Source of the DNA: Agelaius tricolor
Lineage: Eukaryota; Chordata; Aves; Passeriformes; Icteridae
Assembly: GCA_023055355.1 (NCBI GenBank)
Contig: JALJCS010000029.1
Span: 6,562,001 to 6,626,000, forward strand
Reading direction: 5' to 3'
Length of the DNA stretch: 64,000 nt
Numbering within the stretch: the first letter of the stretch is position 1; each line of letters opens with the position of its first letter. The position numbers were made by a program, and so were the translations under genes. This document shows, one piece after another, positions 36,201-45,325 of this stretch. The notes under the pieces are model-generated. The model worked only from the letters and a program-made list of their open reading frames with translations, ran no database searches and was not told the origin of the DNA.

Positions 36201-39200
36201 ACTCATGGTCTAGTCTGGTGGTCATCCCTGTCTCTTCAATCTGTGGCCCATCCCACCCTGGTGTCTGTTTTTCTTCCATCTCTTTCCATGAGGAACACTG
36301 GGACAAGCATGGCCTTGCTCTTGCTTGGGGCCTGTGTGTGAGTCCCAACAGTGGCTCAGTGACCAGATTGTAAGTGGAGCATCGATGGATGAGGCCCTTT
36401 GGGGAAGAGCTTTCATTCCAGGGGCTCCTGAGGCTGCTTTGTGCTCCATTTATCCAGAGAGGAAATCCTGCCCAGGCAGGAGAAGGCTTTATCCCAAAGG
36501 CTGCCAATGATGGCCTGGCTGGAGACCTCGCTCGATACGAGCCATTGACTGGTCCTGGGATAAAATCATCTCTGCCATGGGCTGGATCTGGGTCTGAACC
36601 AGTGACCTCGAGGAGAGGACCCCGTGTTTCCCATTTTCAAGCCAAAGGCCAGCCCAGTCCTTTCTTTATGGGAGGGATTTATTTGGCTGAGGGCCAAGCA
36701 GGCCATTGTACAACGCTGCCATTTCCCGACAGCTCCCATAAATCTCTCCCAGCTCCCACTGGGAAGGGGGAAGGGATGCCTGGGCGTGCAGTTTCTCTCT
36801 TGGGGTGTCCTCACCCCATCCCAGTGTTATCTCAGGCCTTTCATGTGCAGCCATGTCACCTGGAGCTATAATCTTGCCACATCTCTCTCATCTCCCTTCT
36901 AAGGCTCCCCCATCCCCTTGTGTTGGAAACTCAAGTTTTACAGTCCCTGTGGTGCTCAGGCTCTGCAGGAGTGAATCAGTGGAATGCAGAGAGACCTCCA
37001 GTGAAAGTCTGCTGCCACAGGAAGGGCCTGGGGTGACTCACTGGAGCCCACTCCTTCATTGCAACGGGCTCCCAGCAGGGCAAGGCAGGCCCTGTGCTCC
37101 TGGAAGAGCAGCAGAATCCTGATTTAAATGCCTGGCAATCAATGCAAAGGCTCCCTGGCAAGAGCAGAGCTACCAACCCCAATCTCTTGGCCAAGTGCCG
37201 CCTCACACCTTTGCTTCTTGCCACCTGAAATTCCCCTGCTGGGATTTAGGATCTTTTTTCTCATGTTTCCCACCCTGCCTGACAACCTGGGATGTTCCTC
37301 TGGGCTGCTGGAGGCTCTGCCCCACACGAGTTGTGTTTCAGACCTTGTTTTCCTTCAGAAAGATGAGTTCAGAAACACCAGGAGAGAAAGTGCCACGGAG
37401 GGGAAAGTTTTGGGCTCCTGTTCCATCCCAGTTTTCCTTCATGGAAAATTTGCAGTGTCTGTGAGAGATAGAGGATGGGACATCACTGCCATGGCCACGG
37501 TGCTGTCCCAAAAATCAGGTCTTTTTGTGGGACTTAGTGCAGGTTGAAGTGTGATGCATTGATTTGTCCTTCTGTAAGATCCCAGCTGCTGTGACTAAGA
37601 ATCAGGAGCTTTGTGACATCTGCATCAGTCATGATATTGCCACACCAAAGGGTGGCTCATCACACTCTGCCAAGGGCTGTTTCAGTGCCCTGGAGGGGAG
37701 ATGAGTATCAGGGAACAGGAGGGAGAGAAATTGGTGAGAGGCTGAGCAGAGGCAAGGTTGTGCAAAGCGGAGTGCAGTTCACATGGCTCTTAACAAAGAG
37801 GCATTGAGTGAGGTTGTGACAGAGCTCACCCAGAGCCTGGAGATCATTTCCAGAGCTTTCTGCATGGGGGAGCAAGAACCTGATTTGCAGGTGTGGGAAC
37901 AGCACCTCCTGGGATTTTAGGAGAAAGAGTTTCCAGCTCTAAGAGCCACCAGCTGCCACTTCTGCTGTGTCCCAATGGCCCTGACACCCAGGGAGTGCAG
38001 CCCTCCCTTCCCAGCCCGTGAGCCTCAGGGCACCCCGAGCTGTGCACGGAGCCCCCGAGGCCTCGGTGAATATCTGGGGTTGGGATCGTGGGGAAAGGCA
38101 TCAACACAAACCACTTCAGAGGCCAAGGTGGAGGAGTAGGATCTCTGAGGTCTGCACTAATGAGGTCTTGGCACCAACAAGTCTTTGGCACACGGCTGGG
38201 CCCTTTTTGGTCCGCGACAAAAAATAACACCACAAAACTAATGAATAAAATGCAAGTGGGCAAGCTGCAACCCATCCAGCTAATCCTTGCTCGGGTGCTG
38301 GCTGCCCCTGGGAGGTGTCAGCATGGATTGGTGGGCACTGGGAGATCTTGGGGTGTGAAAATGGCAGGATTCATCCCAAGCTTTCTCCCTGCCCTACCAA
38401 GCACACGGATCATTCAGCAAAAGGAGAAACGCGGCCAATCCCAGCACTTCACACACACACATCCAGCTGAATATGTTCAAACCTCTCCAGAGGCTGATTA
38501 GTGATTTTATTTTCTCCTCCTCTGCCGGCCGTGCGTGCTCATTGCCATCAATTATCTATGCATTTGCCCTGATGAATTATTGAGTGTGTAACGGGGCGAG
38601 GGAAGGCCTGTCAGCCCAGCTCAGTCACCTTGCAAACAAGTACTCAAACGAGCACTCTCCAGAGCGTGGCAGCAGCCAGGTTTGCCCTCTGGCTTCTGAT
38701 TTAGGATGGGAAACTGATCCAACAACCTCCCAAACCCCTTTCCCCTATCTGTCCCCCTTCCTCATCGCTGCATTGAGGTGTGGGTGCTCCTGGAGCAGAA
38801 GGGGTGCGTTGTTTTCCTGATTTAAGGCTTAGGTGAGTGGAACAGAGAGAGTTTTTCCTGTCTTGCAAAAGAGTTGTTCAGTCACCTGGAAAGGAAACGC
38901 GATTTCCGCGCTGTGTTTGGGGTTTTTCAGGGTGTTGTTTTTTTTTTTTTTTGTTTGTTTTGTTATTTTGTTCTGCCGGGTGTTATTTTTTTGTTTTCCC
39001 TTTTCCCCTGAAGCCCTGAGAAAGTTTGGAATGTGTTTTTGTCAAGGCTGCTGCATGTAAAGGCCTGAATCCCAGCTTTGGCAGCATTTGGCTGTTGGCA
39101 AGCTGTCTTCACTCAACTGGCACCAGCTTTTTCCCTGGCCAGAAGTCTGGCTCTTCACACCTGAGCACAGGAGGGTTCTGCAGGACCATTGTGGGTTCAG

Positions 39201-39737
39201 GACCAGGTTTATCATCTCCAAAATCCACTTTTCATCCAATTTATGTCCAAGTCCAGACTGTTTTGATGCATGGGTCCCATGGCAGGGGGAGGGTAGAACT
39301 GGGAATTGTTGCTGTTGCTCAAGGCCAAGATAAATAACTTGATTTTTAAAAGGGTCAGTTCATTAATTTGCAGGGAGATCACAGCATAAAGGAAGGGCAC
39401 AGTAATGATGGATGGAATGAGGGACTAGACTGACCTCCCCTGTGCCATCCATCACATTCCCTGCAAGTTGAATGACTTTATCTCCATTCGTGTGGCACAT
39501 CAGTGGAGGCCTTCAGCCTGGCAGTGCTCATGCCACAAGGGACTGCCAGCCCTGCAGGGGTGACTCTGAGGAGAATCTGGTGGCCTTCCACCCTCTCCTG
39601 CCTGCAATTTGGCTCCTCTGCTGCTCCCAGGCACCAGAGGAGACGCTGAGCCCTGACTTCCTGCGCCGGGCCGCTTTGTGGGGCTGTGGAAACGCCGGTT
39701 CAAAGGGCCCTGCCGGGCCCCGTGGGGGGTCAGGGAG
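33263..39737. other. Non-coding stretch with small CpG cluster
   Basis: 35850-35905 is a short, very CpG-dense segment (CGGGCGCGCTGGGGCGGG, CTGCGCGGCGCGGACGG) inside ordinary sequence, too small for a CpG island. A 344-codon minus frame (35172-36206) spans it but shows no domain. The AT-rich block 33790-34470 is repeat-free. Confidence 0.4.
38490..38600. promoter_or_regulatory. Candidate conserved element
   Basis: GAGGCTGATTAGTGATTTTA, GCCATCAATTATCTATGCAT and TTGCCCTGATGAATTATTGA form a compact AT-rich block around a CpG-containing GCCGGCCGTGCGTG core. It is a candidate only. Confidence 0.25.
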
Positions 39738-40250
39738 CCTGTGGGGAGCAGAGCCAGCCCCTGTGGGGAGCAGAGCCAGCCCCTGTGGGGAGCAGGGCCA
39801 GCCCCTGTGGGGAGCAGAGCCGGCTCCTGTGGGGAGCAGAGCCGGCCCCTGTGGGGAGCAGGGCCAGCCCCTGTGGGGAGCAGAGCCGGCCCCTGTGGGG
39901 AGCACAGCCGGCCCCTGTGGGGAGCAGAGCCAGCCCCTGTGGGGAGCAGAGCCGGCTCCTGTGGGGAGAAGAGCCGGCCCCTGTGGGGAGCACAGCCAGC
40001 TCCTGTGGGGAGCACAGCCAGCCCCTGTGGGGAGCAGGGCCACCCCCTGTGGGGAGCAGAGCCAGCCCCTGTGGGGAGCAGGGCCAGCCCCTGTGGGGAG
40101 CAGAGCCGGCCCCTGTGGGGAGCAGAGCCGGCCCCTGTGGGGAGAAGAGCCGGCCCCTGTGGGGAGAAGAGCCGGCCCCTGTGGGGAGCACAGCCAGCCC
40201 CTGTGGGGAGCAGAGCCGGCCCCTGTGGGGAGCACAGCCAGCTCCTGTGG
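39738..40250. repeat. GC-rich 21-bp minisatellite
   Basis: About 24 units of CCCTGTGGGGAGCAGAGCCGG with point variants. The 21-bp period keeps all frames open, giving spurious frames of 209-325 codons on both strands, rich in Cys, Gly and Pro. No signal, domain or splice logic supports coding. Confidence 0.95.
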
Positions 40251-42339
40251 CAGCGCCCCAGCCCCAGGCAGGCTCCGCTGGGGGCAGCGGCCCTCGGTGG
40301 AGGAGGCGCTCATGACTCGGCACTGCCCCGGCCCTGGGAGCTGAGGGAGTGCTGAGCACACCCACCCGGGCTGGGCCGTTCCCAAGGCCCTGGCTACGTG
40401 ATTGAAGTGCTCCCCAGCAAGCTCCCACACGCTCTGGGAGGCTCTGGAGCCTTCCGAGCCAGACTGCCTGGCAAAGCTGTTCCTCACCTCGGCGAGTGTG
40501 GGCAACGCTCACCTCTGGGGTGGAAGGAGCAGCATATGCTGCACAGCATGGTGGAGACATCTCCCCCTCCCCTGTGCCCCCGTTCTTCCCTCAGATCCCA
40601 GCGTGGCCTCGTCTAAACCCAGCCTGTGCCCTCGTTTCATCAGGGAGGATGTTGTGGGTGCTGGTGGTAGAAATGTCCTGCACTGTGTCCTGCTGCTGGG
40701 ACATCCCTCTCCAGAGGGGAAACATGGTCCAGATGTGACTTTCTCAGAGTGAGGACATCCCAACCCTCTGCTTTGTGGGGAGAAAACTGTGGGGAAGATG
40801 GCCCTGGCTGTGCTGGGAGGGGAAGGGTGCACCCTGCCAGCCCCAGAGGACACTGTGGCTTTGTGTGTGCAGGCACTTGAGGGCACCAGCGCTTTGCTGT
40901 GGCTGCAAGAAGCTTTGGAGAACATTCCTGATCACCCAGCTTTAGTGTTGGGGTGTGGGGCTTGGCTCGGGGAGCAGGGGGCAAGTCCACACAAAGCTCT
41001 GGAGGCCGAGTTTCGGTCGGAACTGCTGATGGCTGTGGTCAGCTGGTGGCGTCTCGTGGCCAGGCTGGGTTGTTGGGGCTTGTCCTCAGGGTCACAGGAA
41101 GGAGAAGGGAGAGAGAAGAGGCATGGATGAGATGTGGGGATTAGGGTGAGGCTGGGAACAGCAGGCAGGGAGTGAGGGGGCAACATGGAGTGTGGGTGGA
41201 GAAGAGTTTTGTCTGCCTGCACTCGTGTGTGTGTCTGTGAAACTGCAGGAAGGAAACTCTTGGAGAGGTCCCAGGGCACATCTGCCACGGGGACCAACAC
41301 TGAGGAGTTTATTTTAGCCTTGGACAGGGAGCCATTCATCCCTGGAAGAACAGAGCAGGGTGACATTTCTGTTAGGAGGTGCTGTCTTGTTTCTCTTGCT
41401 CTGCATTTTTCTTTCCCCGGCCCCTCTCTCTGTTCCATTACTCTTTCATGTTCCTCATTCTCTGTGCAGAACATGAAAGAGTTCTCTATCTTTCTTTTTT
41501 TAACTATCCCTTTCTTTCCTTTCCTGCCCAGCTCCCAGAATCCATCCAATTGCAGATTCTCCCAGAAGCTGGGAGCAAAACCCGCTTTTCTCGTTCTTCC
41601 CACCTTGCCTCCCTGTTGTATTTATCATACAAATACTGGCTGTATAATTACCAGAGCATTATCTCTAAACACACAGATTAGGAAAAGACACAGTGGCAAC
41701 AAAGATGAATTTCAGGGTCAGTCTGGTGGGAGATGCTTTTCTCCATCTGTCAGGGGAGGAATCAACTGAGACAGAAGAGCTGTCATGGACTGCAGCTCCC
41801 ACTTTTCACCAGCACCTTTCACAGAATCAGGGTGGAAGGTTCCTAAATTCAGCCATTTCTGGGGTTATAAAAAGGCCACAGAAATGATCTGGATGATACA
41901 GGAAGATCATGCAAGGTGTAGAGGCAGTGCCTTAACGTTGTTCTTGTATGGGAATTATTGCTGCCCTGAAATGAGGGCTGGGTCTTTGCAGCTCCTTTAA
42001 TTACTGCTGCAGCTCCAATGGGATTAAATGGATGTCTGAGTGTGTGTTAGCATATGTTGGGATGTGCTGTGCTGATAAACATCAGGGCTTTCACATGCCT
42101 GCAGACACACATGCCCTGCATATTTGCCACAACTGACTCAGTGTCACCCCGAGCTGAAGACAAAAGGGAGGAAGGTGTTATTGATCCAGCCTTGTGCCTT
42201 TGGGTGATGATGATGATGAGCCCTAGGCTGGTCATAGTGGGAGGAAGGTGTTTATGATCAAGAATGAAGCTGCAGGTGGATGCAGAAGGTGCCTGTAGCC
42301 ACAAATTGCCCTTGTATCAGCCATGTCAAAAAGAAACAC
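40251..42339. other. Non-coding stretch before the CR1
   Basis: No exon or repeat recognised apart from the diverged 71-bp duplicate at 41.9 kb. Confidence 0.5.
41893..41963. repeat. Diverged 71-bp duplicate A before exon 2
   Basis: Gapless match, about three-quarters or more identical, to 43714-43784. Shared ends are ATGAT..CAGG..AGAT and ATGGGAATTATTGCTG, shared centre GCAAGGTG. Confidence 0.65.
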
Positions 42340-42735
42340 AAACCCTGTGAGGAACCCCTGAGGGAGCTGGGGTTGTTTAGCCTGGAGAAAAGGAGACTCA
42401 GGGGTGACCTTATCACTCTCTGCAGCTCCTGAAAGGTGCCTGTGCTCAGCTGGGGCTGGGCTCTTTCTCCAGGCAGCACTGACAGAACCAGAGCACACAG
42501 CCTCAAGCTGCCCCAAGGGAAATACAGGTTGGATATTGGGAAAAAGTTTTTCACAGAAAGGGTGATAAAGTTCTGGAATGTTCTGCCCAGGGAGGTGGTG
42601 GAGTCCCCATCCCTGGGTGTGTTTAACAAAGCCTGGATGTGGCACTGGGTGCCAGGGTTGGGGTGTTGGGGCGGGGTTGGACTCGATGGTCTTGAGGGTC
42701 TCATCCAACCTGGTCATTCTGTGAATTCTGTGAAA
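42340..42735 (+). mobile_element. CR1 LINE 3' fragment, sense to NECTIN1
   Basis: This is a 5'-truncated CR1 retrotransposon carrying the end of its reverse-transcriptase ORF and its 3' UTR. A decayed frame at 42436-42747 retains the family C-terminal signature (RLDIGKKFFTERVIKFWNVL, then PREVVESPSL). The 3' end shows the diagnostic tail: GGTTGGACTCGATGGTCTTG, then CATTCTGTGAATTCTGTGAA, i.e. degenerate copies of the 8-bp ATTCTRTG terminal repeat. No target-site duplication is expected for CR1. It ends about 100 bp before exon 2. Confidence 0.9.
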
Positions 42736-42833
42736 CAAGTGGAGTAAATAGAGGAAATTCCTGAGCCTGATGCCAATAACCGCAATGCTTCTGGGAAGTC
42801 CCCAAACGCTCACAAGTTGCCATTTCATTGCAG

Positions 42834-43184
42834 GGCTGCAAGCTCAGAGTGTCTTGGTCAATGACACCGTCTCGGGGTTCATCGGCACGGACGTGGTGCT
42901 GCACTGCAGCTTCACCAACCCGCTGCCCGCCGTGAAGATCACGCAGGTGACATGGCAGAAGGCCACCAACGGCACCAAGCAGAATGTGGCCATCTACAAC
43001 CCCGCCATGGGCGTGTCCATCCTGTCCCCCTACAAGGAGAGGGTGACTTTCCGCAACCCTTCCTTCAAGGATGGCACCATCCAGCTGTCCCGGCTGGAGC
43101 TGGATGATGAGGGCGTTTACATCTGTGAGTTTGCCACCTTCCCAACCGGCAACCGGGAAGGGCAGCTGAACCTCACCGTGCTGG
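42834..43184 (+). CDS. NECTIN1: NECTIN1 exon 2: N-terminal IgV domain
   Basis: This exon encodes the membrane-distal V-type immunoglobulin domain of nectin-1, a cell-adhesion protein of adherens junctions. In the family this domain makes the homophilic and heterophilic (nectin-3) trans contacts, and in mammals it also serves as an alphaherpesvirus receptor surface. The reading frame begins with two bases completing a codon split after base 1 (phase 1) and runs 351 bp to another phase 1 boundary, the usual arrangement for Ig-domain exons. The acceptor is CAG at 42831-42833 and the donor is GTAAGG at 43185. The canonical cysteines are at codons 42905 (motif LHCSF) and 43124 (motif DEGVYICEF), 73 residues apart as in V sets. 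Sequons NDT, NGT and NLT are present. Segments such as GFIGTDVVLHCSF, KITQVTWQK and ICEFATFPTGNRE are close to mammalian nectin-1 as I recall it. Other nectins are less similar, so paralogue assignment is confident. Confidence 0.97.
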
Positions 43185-43910
43185 GTAAGGCTCTGGGCAG
43201 GCTCTGCAGGGTGAACCTCCAGTCCAACAGAGCTGGAGGAAGCTGAGATTCACATCCTGGGAGTTCGGGGCAAATTTGGGGTGTAAATTGTAGCAGGGAT
43301 GGATTTCTAAGTTGACTGGGAAGAGGTGAAGAGCAGGGAACACAAAGCAGGTGGTTCTGAGACAGCTGAGCTGTCACACCTCTTCTTTTTCCAGGCCTCA
43401 GTTCCCCTTTTCCCTCCACCTACACTCCTGATGTAGGTGCAGTAACAGTGACCAGGTCCCTGTGGGAGTGGTGAGTTTTAATGAGCTGGGGCTGTCAAGA
43501 GAGAAGAAACAACAGATTGATCCTAAACTCAAGTAGAGCTTGTCCCTGGAGCTCAGGGCTGTGAGTGAACAGACACCACCCAAGGTCTACATGAGTTGCT
43601 TTCTCTCCAGTTTCAGTTCCTTTCTAACACAGAGATGGAAACCTCTGGGAGGAAAGGGCTTATTTTCCATATATCTGTGCATTTAGGGCACCTCCACCAT
43701 AGTTTCCCCATAAATGATGCAGGTAGATGGTGCAAGGTGCATAGGCACTGCCATAAAGCAATTACTACATGGGAATTATTGCTGGCAATTTGCACACTCT
43801 GGACTCACCACAAGCCCTGTCACAGCCTCAGTGGTGTTAGATGGCCCTGGGGGTGTAGCAAACACAGCAGCACTGCTTTTATAACCATCCCTTTGTACCC
43901 TTTTCTCCTC
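43185..43910 (+). other. NECTIN1: Intron 2, 5' part
   Basis: Non-coding. Apart from the diverged 71-bp duplicate and a CTC-rich end that once was continuous with the exon 3 pyrimidine tract, nothing is recognised. Confidence 0.8.
43714..43784. repeat. Diverged 71-bp duplicate B after exon 2
   Basis: Partner of 41893-41963, same orientation, on the other side of the V-domain exon. It may be two copies of an old unrecognised repeat. Confidence 0.65.
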
Positions 43911-43916
43911 CTCCTC

Positions 43917-44302
43917 TGTGACCGTGTTCACAGGGGTCTGAGGATGAGGGAAGAGACCAGGATCTGAGTCCATGTTTCAGAAGGCTTGATTTATTAGTTT
44001 ATGATATACATTATATTAAAACTATACTAAAAGAATAAAAGAAAAGATTTCATCAGAAGGCTGGCTAAGAATAGCGAAAGAAAGAATGATAACAAAAGCT
44101 TGTGGCTCCGACAGAGAGTCTGAACCAGCTGGGCTGTGATTGGCCATTAATTAGAAACAACCACATGAGACCAATCCCAGATCCACCTGTTGCATTCCAC
44201 AGCAGCAGATAATCATTGTTTCCATTTTGTTTCTGAAGCTTCTCAGCTTCTCAAGGGAAAAAATCCCAAAGAAAAGATTTTTCATAAAACATGTCTGTGA
44301 CA
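43917..44302 (-). mobile_element. Solo retroviral LTR in the intron 2 acceptor tract
   Basis: A 386-bp element begins TG and ends CA. It matches a second copy at 47247-47617 over its whole length (shared landmarks: GGGTCTGAGGATGAGG, TTTATTAGTTTATGATATA, CATCAGAAGGCTGGCTAAGA, GGGCTGTGATTGGCCATTAA). On the minus strand it has an LTR layout: TG start, a CCAATCACAG box, a central T-rich zone, AATAAATCAAGCC as poly(A) signal, and a CA end. It is bounded by CTCCTC at 43911-43916 and at 44303-44308, a possible 6-bp target-site duplication typical of class II (ERVK-like) elements, though the flanks are CTC-rich. There is no internal retroviral sequence, so it is a solo LTR. It is antisense to NECTIN1, and resembles abundant songbird LTRs (recalled, not searched). 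Confidence 0.88.
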
Positions 44303-44334
44303 CTCCTCCTCCTCCTTTCTTCACTCCCCTACAG

Positions 44335-44637
44335 CCAAGCCCACGAACTGGATGGAGGGCACCAAGAGGCCTCTAATCGCCAAGTCTGGCAGGACAGAAA
44401 AGATCTTGGTAGCCACCTGCACCTCCTCCAACGGGAAACCCCCCAGCACCGTCACCTGGGACACGAAGCTGAAGGGGGAGGCGGAGTTCCAGGAGATCCG
44501 GAACAGCAACGGCACCATCACGGTGATCAGCCGGTACCGGCTGGTGCCGAGCCGCGAGGCGCACCGCCAGCAGCTCATGTGCGTGGTCAACTACCAGCTG
44601 GAGAGGTTCACCGACAGCATCACCCTCAACGTGCAGT
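44335..44637 (+). CDS. NECTIN1: NECTIN1 exon 3: first IgC2 domain
   Basis: The exon encodes the middle, C2-type Ig domain, which in nectins supports the rod-like ectodomain and lateral (cis) dimerisation. It runs 303 bp, phase 1 to phase 1, beginning AKPTNW and ending TLNVQ. The domain cysteines are at 44418 (ATCTSS) and 44580 (MCVVNY), 54 residues apart. Other recognisable pieces are SNGKPPS, KGEAEFQEIRN, a glycosylation sequon NGT, and the nectin-1-like SRYRLVPSREAH. The acceptor is CCCCTACAG ending at 44334 and the donor is GTAAGG at 44638. The exon itself looks intact and is locally GC-rich. The oddity lies just upstream: a solo LTR ends at 44302, only 32 bp before the exon, inside what was a longer pyrimidine tract. 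Confidence 0.97.
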
Positions 44638-45207
44638 GTAAGGGGCCCGGCACAGCTGGGAGGGCTCCCCCTGCTCGGGGCTGCCCGGGGGAGAGGCTCT
44701 GGAGAGAGAGGGGTTTGGGTTGGGCTGGTGGAGGGGCTGCGGTTGTGGTTTTGAGAGTGAGAACTGAAAGGATCCTTTGGAATAATCATGGGTTTTCTCT
44801 TTTTCTTACCTTCTTTCTCTGCCTCTGCCATGTCCCTCCTGCTCCCCTTCTCTCTCTCTTTTGCACTCCCTCACATTCCTCGTCCCATCATCTTTCCCTC
44901 CTTGTGTTCACTCTCCTTCTCCCACTCCTTCCCCCTCATCTCTTCCTATTTCATTTTTTCCCCTTTCCTTTCCCACATTCCTCATCCCATCACCTTTCCC
45001 TCCTTTAAATCTTTCCATCCCCCACTCCTGCCCCCTCATCTCTCCCTATTTCATTTTCTCCCCTTTCCCACAATCCTTTCCTCTCCTTTTAATCTCTCTC
45101 CTTTTCCCACCCGTGCCTCTCATCTCTTCCCCTCTCATTTCCTTCCCTTTCCTTTCCCACAACCCTTTCCTCCCCCTGCTCTCCTCCCTTTCCCCCCACC
45201 CCTGCAG
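44638..45207 (+). other. NECTIN1: Intron 3, pyrimidine-rich
   Basis: From about 44800 to the acceptor the + strand is almost pure C/T, with a loose repeat (CATTCCTCATCCCATCACCT, CCCTCATCTCTTCCTATTTC). It gives an unusually long polypyrimidine tract of about 400 bp before exon 4. Confidence 0.8.
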
Positions 45208-45325
45208 ATGAGCCAGAAGTCACCATCGAGGGCTTTGATGGCAACTGGTTCCTGAACCGCAAGGATGTGAAGCTGATCTGCAAATCTGATGCCAACCCCC
45301 CAGCTCACACCTACGAGTGGAAGCT
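45208..45325 (+). CDS. NECTIN1: NECTIN1 exon 4: first half of second IgC2 domain
   Basis: This 118-bp exon starts in phase 1 (the split codon gives Y of YEPEVTIEGFDGNW) and ends in phase 2 inside the second C2-type domain. The first domain cysteine is at 45279 in LICKSDANPP, and the exon ends at EWKL. VTIEGFDGNW is a nectin-1 signature segment as I recall it. The acceptor is CCCCTGCAG ending at 45207 and the donor is GTAAGT at 45326, a consensus donor. An intron splitting this Ig domain after the tryptophan-bearing strand is known for nectin genes, so the short length is expected. The preceding intron is strongly C/T-rich. Confidence 0.96.

Larger units (their letters stand above)
1..42833 (+). 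other. NECTIN1: NECTIN1 intron 1, 3' part (inferred)
   Basis: The V-domain exon has no in-frame start of its own: its first codon is split and preceded by a splice acceptor. The signal-peptide exon must therefore lie upstream. I found no candidate (Met, hydrophobic core, phase 1 GT donor) in the 42.8 kb before it, and no exon of another gene on either strand. The simplest reading is a long first intron, as in mammals, whose 5' end is outside the window. Its content is repeats, minisatellites and possible regulatory blocks, listed separately. A small non-coding transcript or an undetected exon cannot be excluded. Confidence 0.7.

Noticed and set aside
35172..36206. 344-codon minus-strand frame
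   Set aside because: No recognisable domain, signal peptide or compositional evidence; spans a mix of ordinary and CpG-dense intronic sequence. Chance frame.
39472..40560. Overlapping frames of 276-325 codons on both strands
   Set aside because: They come from a 21-bp tandem array whose period is divisible by three; sequence is repetitive, with no domain or splice support.
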